In this document: in pieces, positions 34,747-43,841 of the stretch
Layout: the number at the start of each line of letters is the position of its first letter
Position numbering within the stretch: position 1 is the stretch's first letter
Assembly (NCBI GenBank): GCA_012840445.1
Contig: DULI01000008.1
Coordinates: 248,001-312,000, forward strand
Length of the DNA stretch: 64,000 nt
Source: Clostridiales bacterium
GTDB taxonomy: Bacteria; Bacillota; Clostridia; Oscillospirales; Acutalibacteraceae
Direction: 5' to 3'
Position numbers and translations under genes: made by a program
Notes under the pieces: generated by a model
Seen by the model: the letters and a program-made list of their open reading frames with translations, nothing else
Told to the model about the DNA's origin: nothing
Database searches by the model: none

Positions 34747-35661
34747 TCATATTCTTCCTATGAATTTTATTTCCGTCTCAAGTTTTATACTTGTCTGTAA
34801 AAAAACCTCTTCTTTAATGTGCTCAATCAGTTTTCGCACATCATAACATGTCGCATTACCTAAATTAATAATAAATCCCGCATGTTTTTCGCTTACCTGC
34901 GCGCCGCCGATTGTGTAACCTTTAAGGCCGCACTGCTCTATTAAACTTCCCGCAAAATTTCCGTGCGGTCTTTTAAACACACTGCCAGCGCTTGGATACT
35001 CTAAAGGCTGTTTCTCTTTGCGGAGTTTAAAAAGTTCATCCATGTGGCTTCGGATCTCAACCGGGTCGCCAGGTTTTAGGCGGAGCTTTAACGAAGTAAT
35101 TATCTTGTCTGAATCGGTGTAGACACTTTGGCGGTATCCGAAAGCCAATTCCTCTCCCTCAAAGCTGCCAAACTGACCGTTGGAATCAATATGTGTGCAT
35201 CTAACGACCACATTGCTCATCTCGGAGCCGTATGCTCCCGCATTCATATATGCCGCACCGCCGGCTGTTCCCGGTATTCCCCAGGCAAACTCAAGCCCTG
35301 TCAGCGAGTGTTCCTGTGCAAAAGTACACAATTTTGAAAGCTTTACACCGGAACCGCATTCAATTTCATACGCGCCATTAAGCGAAATATCACACATGCC
35401 GCCCGATATATGGATGACAGCGCCTTCGATACCTAAATCAGAAACCAACAGATTAGAGCCATTACCAATGACATATACAGGTATTTCCCACCTTTTGCAG
35501 GCGGCAACAATATCAGCAAGCGTCTCTGCTGACGTAGGCTCGATAAATATATCGGCAGGTCCTCCGATTTTGAAAGTTGTGTGTTCGCTCATTGGTTCAT
35601 TTTCTTTGCATACGCACCCTAGCATCTCGGCATATTTTTTCAGCGCAGCATAATCAGCCAA
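34747..35661 (-). CDS. murB: UDP-N-acetylenolpyruvoylglucosamine reductase
   Basis: NADPH/FAD enzyme that completes UDP-MurNAc for peptidoglycan. 304 residues, type II (short) form. FAD motifs YVIGNGSNLLVSD and GIPGTAGGAAYMNAGAYG, catalytic Ser in YPSAGSVFKRP, and the C-terminal GAQVSEKHAGFI loop. It lies between glk and rapZ, in the hprK operon, overlapping the unused upstream rapZ start. Confidence 0.96.
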   Translation of the reverse strand: MADYAALKKYAEMLGCVCKENEPMSEHTTFKIGGPADIFIEPTSAETLADIVAACKRWEIPVYVIGNGSNLLVSDLGIEGAVIHISGGMCDISLNGAYEIECGSGVKLSKLCTFAQEHSLTGLEFAWGIPGTAGGAAYMNAGAYGSEMSNVVVRCTHIDSNGQFGSFEGEELAFGYRQSVYTDSDKIITSLKLRLKPGDPVEIRSHMDELFKLRKEKQPLEYPSAGSVFKRPHGNFAGSLIEQCGLKGYTIGGAQVSEKHAGFIINLGNATCYDVRKLIEHIKEEVFLQTSIKLETEIKFIGRI

Positions 35662-35695
35662 TACCTATCACTCCAAATCGGAGCAGCCGGTAAAA

Positions 35696-36652
35696 TTATT
35701 TATACAAATTTTCCAAAAAGGCTGCTCCAATAATCCCCGCATCGTTTCCTAGTTCTGCGGTTTTAATAACCGTCTGTTTATCTATATTTTTAGAAAAGAC
35801 ATTATATTCCACATATTTGCGTATCGGTTCGAGTATGGTTTCGCCTTCCTTGGAAATTCCTCCACCTATGCACAGCACATCCGGCTGAAATATGTTAATT
35901 ACATTTACAATTCCACAGGCAAGATATTCAATATAATTATCTACGACCTCTTTGCCAGTTTTATCGCCCATGCGCATTGCGTCAAATGCGGTGCGGCCAT
36001 TTACGTTATTTATGTCGCCGCCGCAAATCTCCCACATAACGCTGTTTTTATCCTTTTCCATTGCCTGCTTCGTCTGCCTGATAAGCCCTGTTGCCGAAGC
36101 ATAGGCTTCCCAGCAGCCTTTACGTCCACAGGTGCAAAGCTCTCCATCCTTTTGAATTACCACATGGCCAAGTTCTCCACCTGCAAAGTTGGAACCCACA
36201 ATAAGTTTGCCATCTACTATTATACCCCCTCCTACACCTGTTCCAAGGGTAATGGCGACAAGGTTTTTGGTTCCCCTTCCGGCACCAGCCAAAAATTCGC
36301 CAAATGCCGCAGCGTTTGCATCGTTTTCTATATAGAATTTGGCGTTAAACCTTTCTTCAAGCAAACTTTTAAAAGGTACATTATTAAACTGCAGGTTGTT
36401 TGAAAATCCGATAACACCGGTAATCGGGTTAATGGTTCCCGGAGCGCCGACGCCAACCCACTCAATATCTTCTTTTGTAAGGCCTGCATCAGAAATAGCC
36501 ATCTCTACAGCAGCTATCATATCATCGGCGATTTCTTCTGCCGGACGGGGCGCCCTGGTCTTAATCTTCCCTCTGCCTACGATATTATAATTTTCATCAA
36601 CAACACCAGCAGCTATATTAGTGCCGCCTAGATCGATACCAACTACGTACAT
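35696..36652 (-). CDS. glk: ROK-family glucokinase
   Basis: Phosphorylates glucose with ATP in the cytoplasm. 318 residues. ATP loop GIDLGGTNIAAG at residues 5-16, catalytic Asp in ENDANAAAFGE, phosphate loop LGTGVGGGI, and the ROK zinc motif CTCGRKGCWEAYAS. A complete ROK kinase without an N-terminal DNA-binding domain, so an enzyme and not a NagC/Xyl repressor. It directly follows hprK by 20 bp, joining sugar phosphorylation and catabolite control in one transcript. Confidence 0.93.
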   Translation of the reverse strand: MYVVGIDLGGTNIAAGVVDENYNIVGRGKIKTRAPRPAEEIADDMIAAVEMAISDAGLTKEDIEWVGVGAPGTINPITGVIGFSNNLQFNNVPFKSLLEERFNAKFYIENDANAAAFGEFLAGAGRGTKNLVAITLGTGVGGGIIVDGKLIVGSNFAGGELGHVVIQKDGELCTCGRKGCWEAYASATGLIRQTKQAMEKDKNSVMWEICGGDINNVNGRTAFDAMRMGDKTGKEVVDNYIEYLACGIVNVINIFQPDVLCIGGGISKEGETILEPIRKYVEYNVFSKNIDKQTVIKTAELGNDAGIIGAAFLENLYK

Positions 36653-36672
36653 ATATGAGCCTCCAAATATAT

Positions 36673-37647
36673 TTATTCAAAAAAATCCCAATTTTTACTG
36701 TTAGGTTTTATTGGCGGATTAAAGGATTCATTCATACCCAATTTTTCCAACAACTCTTGAGCTGCGTTGTATCCCATCTTTTTCTGACGGTTGTTCATGG
36801 CAGCTACCTCTATAATAATGGCAAGGTTTCTTCCGGGTTTGACGGGTATGGTCACGGACGGGACATCTAGCCCTAAAATGTTCGTAAACTCGCTTTCCAA
36901 GCCCATCCGGTCGTAGACTTTATTAACCTCCCATGGTTCAAGGTTAATAACTAAATCTATTTTTTCAGTAAGCTTAACAGCACCCATACCAAAAATACGC
37001 CGGACATTAATGATGCCAATACCGCGCAACTCTATGAAATGCCTAATATTTTCGGGGGATGTGCCAACCAAAGATTTAGATGAAACCCTGCGGATTTCAA
37101 CCGCATCGTCGGCAATAAGCCTATGGCCGCGTTTTACAAGTTCGATAGCCGTCTCGCTCTTACCAATGCCGCTTTCACCCAAAATCAAAAGGCCTTCGCC
37201 ATAGACCTCTACCAAAACACCATGCCTTATAATCCGTGGAGCAAGTTCTACATTTAAAAAGGCTATTAGTGCTGACATAAAGCTTGATGTACTGTCTGAG
37301 GTCCTAAGCAGCGGCACTTTATAGGCTTTTGCTGATTCGTACATTTCCTCAACAACATCAAGATTTCGGGAAATTATTACTGCAGGAGGTTTCTTTTCAA
37401 AAAAGTTCCTTATTTTAACACCGGCTTCTTGGGGCGGGAATTCCTGCAAGAAGCTCATTTCACTTTTTCCTATTATCTGAATCCTGTCGCTGTCAAAAAA
37501 ATCGTAATAGCCACTAAGCTGAAGACCAGGACGATTGATTTCGTTACTGGAAATATATATGTTTTCCGGATCGTCGGGCAAGTACAGAGTTTCAAGCGAA
37601 AACTCCTTTATTATTTTTGAAAGGCTTACTGAGAAAGGTGATTTCAC
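36673..37647 (-). CDS. hprK: HPr kinase/phosphorylase
   Basis: Phosphorylates and dephosphorylates Ser46 of HPr in response to glycolytic state, the key switch of carbon catabolite repression in Bacillota. 324 residues. P-loop GESGIGKSE near residue 156 with the His of the H-loop in RHGVLVEVYG upstream, and the family signature around residues 200-215 (IELRGIGIINVRRIFG). GTG 37647 starts after AGGAGG. First gene of hprK-glk-murB-rapZ-whiA-dnaE. Confidence 0.96.
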   Translation of the reverse strand: MKSPFSVSLSKIIKEFSLETLYLPDDPENIYISSNEINRPGLQLSGYYDFFDSDRIQIIGKSEMSFLQEFPPQEAGVKIRNFFEKKPPAVIISRNLDVVEEMYESAKAYKVPLLRTSDSTSSFMSALIAFLNVELAPRIIRHGVLVEVYGEGLLILGESGIGKSETAIELVKRGHRLIADDAVEIRRVSSKSLVGTSPENIRHFIELRGIGIINVRRIFGMGAVKLTEKIDLVINLEPWEVNKVYDRMGLESEFTNILGLDVPSVTIPVKPGRNLAIIIEVAAMNNRQKKMGYNAAQELLEKLGMNESFNPPIKPNSKNWDFFE

Positions 37648-37697
37648 ATGTCAACCTCCTGTGTTTAAAATATCGATGTAAGTAGATTTTTTCTCTT

Positions 37698-37726
37698 ATT
37701 ATACATGATTTTTGTATAATAATAAA
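37698..37726 (-). promoter_or_regulatory. Probable promoter of the hprK operon
   Basis: Minus strand consensus TATAAT (37703-37698) with a weak TTTATT 17 nt upstream (37726-37721); about 50 nt before the start. Confidence 0.45.
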
Positions 37727-37743
37727 GGATTTTTTATTATTTA

Positions 37744-37773
37744 TTGAAAAAGCAGGCAGTAATAATATATAAT
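37744..37773 (+). promoter_or_regulatory. Promoter of ychF
   Basis: TTGAAA (37744-37749), 18-nt spacer, TATAAT (37768-37773), 35 nt before ATG 37809. Confidence 0.75.
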
Positions 37774-37808
37774 AATCCAGTATAACTTTTTTGCAATCGG
37801 AGGCCAAA

Positions 37809-38903
37809 ATGAAACTCGGTATTGTTGGACTACCCAATGTTGGTAAGTCTACTCTTTTTAACGCAATTACCAATGCCGGCGCCCAATCCGCCAATTACCC
37901 TTTCTGTACTATAGAACCCAATGTCGGCATTGTAGCGGTGCCTGATGAAAGGCTTGATGCTTTAGCAAAAATCTACTCTCCTGAAAAGGTCACTCCGGCC
38001 ACCATTGAGTTTGTGGATATAGCAGGCCTTGTAAAAGGCGCCTCCCAGGGGCAAGGGCTTGGTAACAAATTTTTGTCCCATATCAGGGAAGTAGACGCAA
38101 TTGTGCATGTGGTGCGGTGTTTTGAAGATAGCGACATTATACATGTTGAAGGCTCGATTGACCCGGTAAGGGACATTGAAACTATTAATCTTGAACTTAT
38201 TTTCTCTGACATGGAGATAGTTGAAAGACGTAAATCCCGTGTTTTAAAATCGCTAAAGGGCGACAAAACCCTGCAGGCCGAAGCTGATTTTCTTGAAAGG
38301 CTCTATCAGCATTTAGAAAGCGGACAACCTGCGCGTTCTATACAGGCTAACGAAGACGAACAGCAAGTACTTAAACAAATATCTCTTTTGACACTAAAGC
38401 CGGTTATTTATGCATGCAACATGAGCGAGGAGGATTTTATAGCAGGCATTGAAAACAACAAACACTTTCAAGCGGTAAAATCCATTGCCGAAAATGAAGG
38501 TGCCGAAACCCTACCCATTTGCGCTTCCCTTGAGGCTGAAATTTCGGGAATGGACCCTGAAGAAAAAGGGATATTCCTAAAAGAACTCGGCCTTGAGCAA
38601 TCGGGGCTTGACAGGCTAATAAGCAAGTGCTATTCCCTTTTAGGGCTAATTTCTTTCCTAACCGCAGGAAAACCTGAAGTTCGCGCTTGGACCATAACTA
38701 AAGGCACAAAAGCCCCGCAGGCAGCCGGAAAAATCCATTCTGATTTTGAACGCGGCTTCATCCGCGCAGAGGTAATTTCCTTTGATGAGTTAATGAAATG
38801 CGGCAGTATGTCTGCTGCACGCGAAAAAGGTCTTGTAAGAAGCGAAGGTAAGGATTATACTATAAACGACGGAGATGTAGTGTTATTCAGGTTTAACGTT
38901 TAA
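37809..38903 (+). CDS. ychF: Redox-regulated ATPase YchF/OLA1
   Basis: Obg-superfamily P-loop NTPase that prefers ATP over GTP and associates with ribosomes. 364 residues. G1 GLPNVGKST at residues 6-14, G3 DIAGLVKGAS, G4 position occupied by NMSE instead of NKxD (explains ATP preference), and a C-terminal TGS domain with FERGFIRAEV. ATG 37809 follows CGGAGG. Monocistronic with promoter and terminator. Confidence 0.96.
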   Translation: MKLGIVGLPNVGKSTLFNAITNAGAQSANYPFCTIEPNVGIVAVPDERLDALAKIYSPEKVTPATIEFVDIAGLVKGASQGQGLGNKFLSHIREVDAIVHVVRCFEDSDIIHVEGSIDPVRDIETINLELIFSDMEIVERRKSRVLKSLKGDKTLQAEADFLERLYQHLESGQPARSIQANEDEQQVLKQISLLTLKPVIYACNMSEEDFIAGIENNKHFQAVKSIAENEGAETLPICASLEAEISGMDPEEKGIFLKELGLEQSGLDRLISKCYSLLGLISFLTAGKPEVRAWTITKGTKAPQAAGKIHSDFERGFIRAEVISFDELMKCGSMSAAREKGLVRSEGKDYTINDGDVVLFRFNV

Positions 38904-38917
38904 TCTAAAAAGCTGCA

Positions 38918-38960
38918 AATTAATCCCCCAAGGTTTACCTTGGGGGATTAATTATTTAAA
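38918..38960. terminator. Bidirectional terminator between ychF and the CxxCH operon
   Basis: Sixteen-base perfect arms AATTAATCCCCCAAGG/CCTTGGGGGATTAATT with TTTA loop (38918-38953), A- and T-rich flanks on both sides. Confidence 0.9.
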
Positions 38961-38968
38961 TTCAGTTG

Positions 38969-41900
38969 TCAGCCGGCCATTATAAGCCTTCTTAACGCAA
39001 CCACGTCGGTTACGGTAAGCTTTAAGCTGCCGTCCGGGCTCTTGTCGAGGTCAGCGGCCAACTTGTTGCAAAGTGGCGGATCATCATAGCCCATTATTAT
39101 TCTTCTGAGGGCAATAATATCGGAAACTGTTACATTACCGTCGCCATTTGCATCACCAGTTACGACCAGTGTATAGGTCTTGCCTTCAATTTCAACCGTC
39201 ATACCGGTAGCAACAGGGCCTTGTGTAACCTCTTTATTATCCTTCATGACTTTTACGCTGACGTTCTTAATATTGGACTTGAAGGTATTAATATCAGTGC
39301 CGGCGTCAATCTTTGAAATTGTGTTGGTATTATCATCAAGTTCATATTCAGTTTCAAGAGAAGCCAACTGCGTGCCGATGACTTTGACCTCAACCAATCC
39401 AGCCCAGCCGACATTGGCGGTCTTAAGATTCTTAATCTTGACCGATGAAGTCTTGATATTTGGTACCTCAAAGACCTGTACCTTATCGGTCTTTATTAGC
39501 GAGATTTGCTGTGTGGTGCCATCGGAGAACTCTAATTCGCCGGAGGTATAATAGGTATCATGCGGGAAGTCGGCACGGATATAAATTTCTATTCGGCGTA
39601 CCGTCGCCTCGCGGCCCAAGTCGATATTTACCCAGAATTCGCCCGTCTGGTTGGGTCCCCATGACTGATGCGGATAGGATCCATGACCCTTCATACCAGT
39701 CATGCCATCGATGATATTCCTTCCGGCAAATTCACTCTGGTTGTTATAGTAGTGGCTTTCGGTTACATGCGGATACTGGCTGGGGGACGAACCGGTCAGA
39801 TCATAGGGATTAAAGGCTAAATTGCGTTCCTTCTTGAGATCCTCTTCGGTGGCAACACGCGCGGTAATCATATTGCTTACATATGCCTGCTCTCTTGTCG
39901 GATTAACAGTAATGTTATATGCGCGTGTGAGATCCGGGAAGGTATAGTTAAATACACCATTCGGGCAGTATACCAATGCTTCGCCCATCTTGGCGTTAAG
40001 GGATACCATCAGATATTTTTCGCCTTCAGGCAGCTGTATTCTTACGGTATCACCCTGGTTGTATTTGACATCGGTATAAAGTACGGCAAGTTCATTGCCG
40101 GTGGTTTCGTATGTCTTGCCATTTGAAGAGGATGTGTAGCGAATGCTTACGGGAGCACCGCTAAGAGTTCCGCCGTTTGCACGCGCTTTGCGGGCATACT
40201 TATCCAGCATTACATATACATTTCGTTTATTCTGCTCTTCTTGGGCTTCTTTCCTGCGGTCATTGTCCCAGTTATCATTTGCGTCATACCTGCCGTATGC
40301 GGGAACACCAAGGTCAATCCATGCCGCAATGGTTCTTATTTCTTCTTCAGAAAGTTCCACGCCCTGGTGACCTTCACGCAGCAACTTGATAATGCGACTC
40401 TGGGACGAACCAAATTGATAGGGTTCAAGTATTTCACACTGGCTCATACCGGAAATCCAGTTGGTTATAGAATTTACCGAATCTCCTAACCAGTTGCTAC
40501 CACCCGACGGGGTCGATCCGGTTAATACCAGATAGGACAACGGGAAGTACCTCTTCATGCGGTAACCAATGATGTTAATATTTTCAAAGGATACTGGTGT
40601 TTCAATATCCTGCGCATAGATTCCCACGTCGATAAAGGAACCGCCAATGGAGTTATGCGCTTTTACAGCGATAGTGTTTTCACCGTTTTTAAGCAAGGAT
40701 GTATACTCATATGGCAATGGTATGGTTACATAATCGGTTGTGTAACCTGATTTGGTGGCAACAAGCGTACCGTTAATGTAAACCTGTGGATCCTCATCGT
40801 AGAAAATGTTAAGATACAGCTTTTTGCCTTGCAGTTTAGATACATCTGAAACAGTAAATTTCCTGCGGATCCAAATATCGGAGTTATCGCCACCCCAGTA
40901 TGTTGAACATCTTCCGTCACTACCAAACAGTGCAGTACCGGTCTGCCATGAGGAATCGTTGAAGTTTTCCTTATACCAGTCATCGGATGGCTTATTGTTG
41001 ATTACATACTTCCATCCAGACTGCTTAATGGGCAGTATTTCAATTGTCTCAACAGTGCGTTTAACCGCACGGAGCGATGCCTCTATCTGCCTTCCGCCTG
41101 CGGTATTCTGGCATTTTATTGCGAATACGTTCTTTCCTTGAACCAAAGCATTGGAAGCAGCTTCAGGCAGTTTTAGCTCGACATAATTGTCAACCCAAGC
41201 GCTGTCGGAAAAAACCTTTACACCATTAATATAGTATTCAGGCGTATCATCATACCAGGTGTTGGTGTAAAGAATACAATCCTTAAATTCCTCGATGTTA
41301 TCAATGGTAAATTCATGACGGATCCAAATATAGTTGTTTGCACCAGTCCAACTGGTCCTATATCCTGCACGGTCGCCAAACGGTGCAACACCGCTTTGCC
41401 ATGAACTGTCGTCAAAATTGATCTGGTTCCAACCGCTGGGCGGGTTATTAGTAGTGCTCATCCTATATTTCCATGTGCTGTTGTGGGGGATAAACTCGAC
41501 AGATTGATCATCTTTTTCAGCCACAATCTGCAAATCGATAAACTGACCGCTGCTTCCCTTTTTGGTTTGTACAGCTATAAGATTATGACCTACCTTAAAT
41601 GCACTCTTCATCTCATCAGTCAGTTTAATCCTTACATAATTGCTCGACGAACCGGTGGCGGACCAGATTTTCTTGCCGTTAACCATAACTGTCGGGTTGT
41701 TGTTGTAGGCAATATCCATATACAGCACGAGTTCTTCAAGCTGATACCTGTTGACAACAAAACTCTTTCTCATATAAATGTTGCTGTCGGACCAGATGGT
41801 GTTGGGTTCGCCAGGGCTGGTTGTGGAAGTTCCAAACGGAGCATAACCGGTTTTCCAATCGCTATCATCGAAATTTTCACCTGTCCAGCCTGACTTGGGC

Positions 41901-43825
41901 GCGCTTGTGGTATATTTCCACTCGGAACGTTTTTCAATTATATAACTTTTTACCTGGGGGTCAGCCCCGTTCATATTAGACAATCTGATTCTGTCATAGG
42001 CTTCTCCAATATTATTGTGGCATTGTACACAGTTTTCGTCCAAAATCGGCTGAACCTCTTCGAGGTAGTCAAAACCGATAGGCTCGTCTTCATATGGATC
42101 GTAGTCCTCATACTTTTCCCCGGTCATCCAGAAATCCTTTTGCAGAGGCTGCGGGCCTTTTTTCATTGCAATGGTCATATTGGCCGCCGCAGGGGGCACA
42201 GTATTCTTATCCTCATGGCAACCTACGCAGGAGAATGTCTCATTTGGCATTAAGGTGGACCAGCTTCTCATGGACTGAATGAGTTCGCCGTTTTCATCAA
42301 GCACCTGGAAAAATACGGGTTTTAACGCCGGCACTTTAAACATTGCCGAACCGTCTTCCTCTATGGGTACAATGCCAAGGACCTGTTTTACGTCCCAAGA
42401 ACCGTTACCGGTTGAAATTGGGGTATACGGGTCGGAAGTACCTGTACCAACACCTACGGTAGCGCCTATAGCATATGGCCTGTAATCAAGAGCAACAACC
42501 CTAATATATTTTGCGGTTCCGGGTTCAACACCCTTAAGACCTTCGCCCTCATAAATATTGCCAATATAGAACACGCCTGTGCTGGTGGAGTAGTCTACCG
42601 AGCTTGGGCGTTCGGTCATATTGCGGGTCTTTATAGGTACAATTTGGCTTGCAGGAATCGGACTGCTTGAGACCAGCTCGACCTTCTGTCCTGAAGTATT
42701 CATAAGGTAAATGCTAAAGGGCGTGCTGTCACCGTTGGTCCAGCCGTTTGGTGCATAAGAAACTAAAAATTCAGTAGCACTGATTGCATAGGGGTATTTA
42801 TACAACGGACCACTTTGTCCATAGACGTCTGTATTGGGATTTTTATGGGTATATGAGTCTGGAAATATAAACTGTACTGCATCAGGACTATTTCTGCCAA
42901 CAGAAGTATCGAGAAATGCCAGTTTTCCAGCCTGTTTTACGTGGTGGCCAGATACTATTGTAATATACTTGTCTTTTATGCCAGGGACTTCTCTGGTATG
43001 CAGCAGCGTTGTCGGGAAATTGGTATCATTGCCAAAAACCTCCGTTTGATTTGTACCGTCCTGCTGCATCTGGAATACACCCTGTACAAACATCTGGTTG
43101 CGGTCATTATAATCCCAGCGGGTGTATAAAACGCGACCGTCTTCAGTAGTAGTCGGGAAGGTCGTATGCACCTGATCGTAACCCACACGAACGATGTTTT
43201 CGCCGTTGGGTCCGCAGATATACAGGTTGGAAACGGGGGTCTTCCAGCAGTCAACGGTCTGAATGGTCCTGCTGGAGCTGAAGATTATATTTCCGTTGGG
43301 CAGGTACTGCGGCTCAAAATCAGCAATACCTGAACCAAAAGTAAGCTGACGAACTTTCCTGTCGGCTAAGGTCATTTCATACAGGTGATAATCGTCATAT
43401 CTGTCTTTCTTCCAGGAGAATACAACCCTACGACCGTCTTCAGAAACATCAGGGTCCCTGACTACACCAGTTGAAGAATCAATAAGAACTTCCTCAGTTT
43501 TAGTTACTTGAGAGCCGGATTTTCGAAGTGTAACTAGTATCATTTGAGAGCCGGGTATAAAGTTGGATTCGGTGCCATCTGGCACTCCGTGGTTGCCCAT
43601 TTCCTCAGCCAAGCCCTCGGTGTATGCATAATGAGAGCCGCCCAATTGATAATGGCGAATAACAATAAACTGTGTTGCTACTTCCATCAGATTATCGAGA
43701 AGCTGAGACGACGGCAAGTTTGTTGTGGTTTCTGCCGCGTTAGCTGGGAAAACCGTAAATACGGACAACATCATGCATAGCGTTACAAACAGCGATAGTA
43801 CTGATTTTAATGCACATTTCTTCAC
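38969..43825 (-). CDS. Secreted HzsA-related multidomain protein with two CxxCH sites, three jelly-roll repeats, discoidin-like domain and dockerin
   Basis: 1618 residues. Signal peptide ~1-31 (ends PANAAE). TolB-like propeller segments ~120-450 (PNGNIIFSSSR, DGRVLYTRWDY). Residues ~480-545 match the hydrazine synthase alpha-subunit middle domain as I know it: IVPIEEDGSAMFKVPA, MRSW, then CVGCH at 533-537. A second site CVQCH at 599-603 starts a cytochrome segment, whose continuation (YFPLSYLVLTGS to AAWIDLGVPAYG, ~1092-1177) is separated by three ~140-residue repeats at ~634-770, ~783-922 and ~937-1074. Each repeat has W-K-Y, FDDS-W, APFG, IW-R and VYING-type blocks, as in galactose-binding-like modules. 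Discoidin-like domain ~1335-1485; type I dockerin ~1557-1618, whose second calcium loop is expanded. Sixteen bp after the partner gene. Function unknown; not evidence of hydrazine synthesis. Confidence 0.8.
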   Translation of the reverse strand: MKKCALKSVLSLFVTLCMMLSVFTVFPANAAETTTNLPSSQLLDNLMEVATQFIVIRHYQLGGSHYAYTEGLAEEMGNHGVPDGTESNFIPGSQMILVTLRKSGSQVTKTEEVLIDSSTGVVRDPDVSEDGRRVVFSWKKDRYDDYHLYEMTLADRKVRQLTFGSGIADFEPQYLPNGNIIFSSSRTIQTVDCWKTPVSNLYICGPNGENIVRVGYDQVHTTFPTTTEDGRVLYTRWDYNDRNQMFVQGVFQMQQDGTNQTEVFGNDTNFPTTLLHTREVPGIKDKYITIVSGHHVKQAGKLAFLDTSVGRNSPDAVQFIFPDSYTHKNPNTDVYGQSGPLYKYPYAISATEFLVSYAPNGWTNGDSTPFSIYLMNTSGQKVELVSSSPIPASQIVPIKTRNMTERPSSVDYSTSTGVFYIGNIYEGEGLKGVEPGTAKYIRVVALDYRPYAIGATVGVGTGTSDPYTPISTGNGSWDVKQVLGIVPIEEDGSAMFKVPALKPVFFQVLDENGELIQSMRSWSTLMPNETFSCVGCHEDKNTVPPAAANMTIAMKKGPQPLQKDFWMTGEKYEDYDPYEDEPIGFDYLEEVQPILDENCVQCHNNIGEAYDRIRLSNMNGADPQVKSYIIEKRSEWKYTTSAPKSGWTGENFDDSDWKTGYAPFGTSTTSPGEPNTIWSDSNIYMRKSFVVNRYQLEELVLYMDIAYNNNPTVMVNGKKIWSATGSSSNYVRIKLTDEMKSAFKVGHNLIAVQTKKGSSGQFIDLQIVAEKDDQSVEFIPHNSTWKYRMSTTNNPPSGWNQINFDDSSWQSGVAPFGDRAGYRTSWTGANNYIWIRHEFTIDNIEEFKDCILYTNTWYDDTPEYYINGVKVFSDSAWVDNYVELKLPEAASNALVQGKNVFAIKCQNTAGGRQIEASLRAVKRTVETIEILPIKQSGWKYVINNKPSDDWYKENFNDSSWQTGTALFGSDGRCSTYWGGDNSDIWIRRKFTVSDVSKLQGKKLYLNIFYDEDPQVYINGTLVATKSGYTTDYVTIPLPYEYTSLLKNGENTIAVKAHNSIGGSFIDVGIYAQDIETPVSFENINIIGYRMKRYFPLSYLVLTGSTPSGGSNWLGDSVNSITNWISGMSQCEILEPYQFGSSQSRIIKLLREGHQGVELSEEEIRTIAAWIDLGVPAYGRYDANDNWDNDRRKEAQEEQNKRNVYVMLDKYARKARANGGTLSGAPVSIRYTSSSNGKTYETTGNELAVLYTDVKYNQGDTVRIQLPEGEKYLMVSLNAKMGEALVYCPNGVFNYTFPDLTRAYNITVNPTREQAYVSNMITARVATEEDLKKERNLAFNPYDLTGSSPSQYPHVTESHYYNNQSEFAGRNIIDGMTGMKGHGSYPHQSWGPNQTGEFWVNIDLGREATVRRIEIYIRADFPHDTYYTSGELEFSDGTTQQISLIKTDKVQVFEVPNIKTSSVKIKNLKTANVGWAGLVEVKVIGTQLASLETEYELDDNTNTISKIDAGTDINTFKSNIKNVSVKVMKDNKEVTQGPVATGMTVEIEGKTYTLVVTGDANGDGNVTVSDIIALRRIIMGYDDPPLCNKLAADLDKSPDGSLKLTVTDVVALRRLIMAG

Positions 43826-43841
43826 TTACAACGCCCCCTTT

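Noticed and set aside
39180-43780. Several plus-strand frames of 60-136 codons opposite the 1618-residue gene
   Set aside because: Antisense shadows of a long coding frame with no ribosome sites or recognisable products.
38969-43825. Hydrazine synthesis (anammox) capacity
   Set aside because: Only the middle-domain and haem motifs resemble the hydrazine synthase alpha subunit; beta and gamma subunits are not seen and the extra domains point elsewhere.
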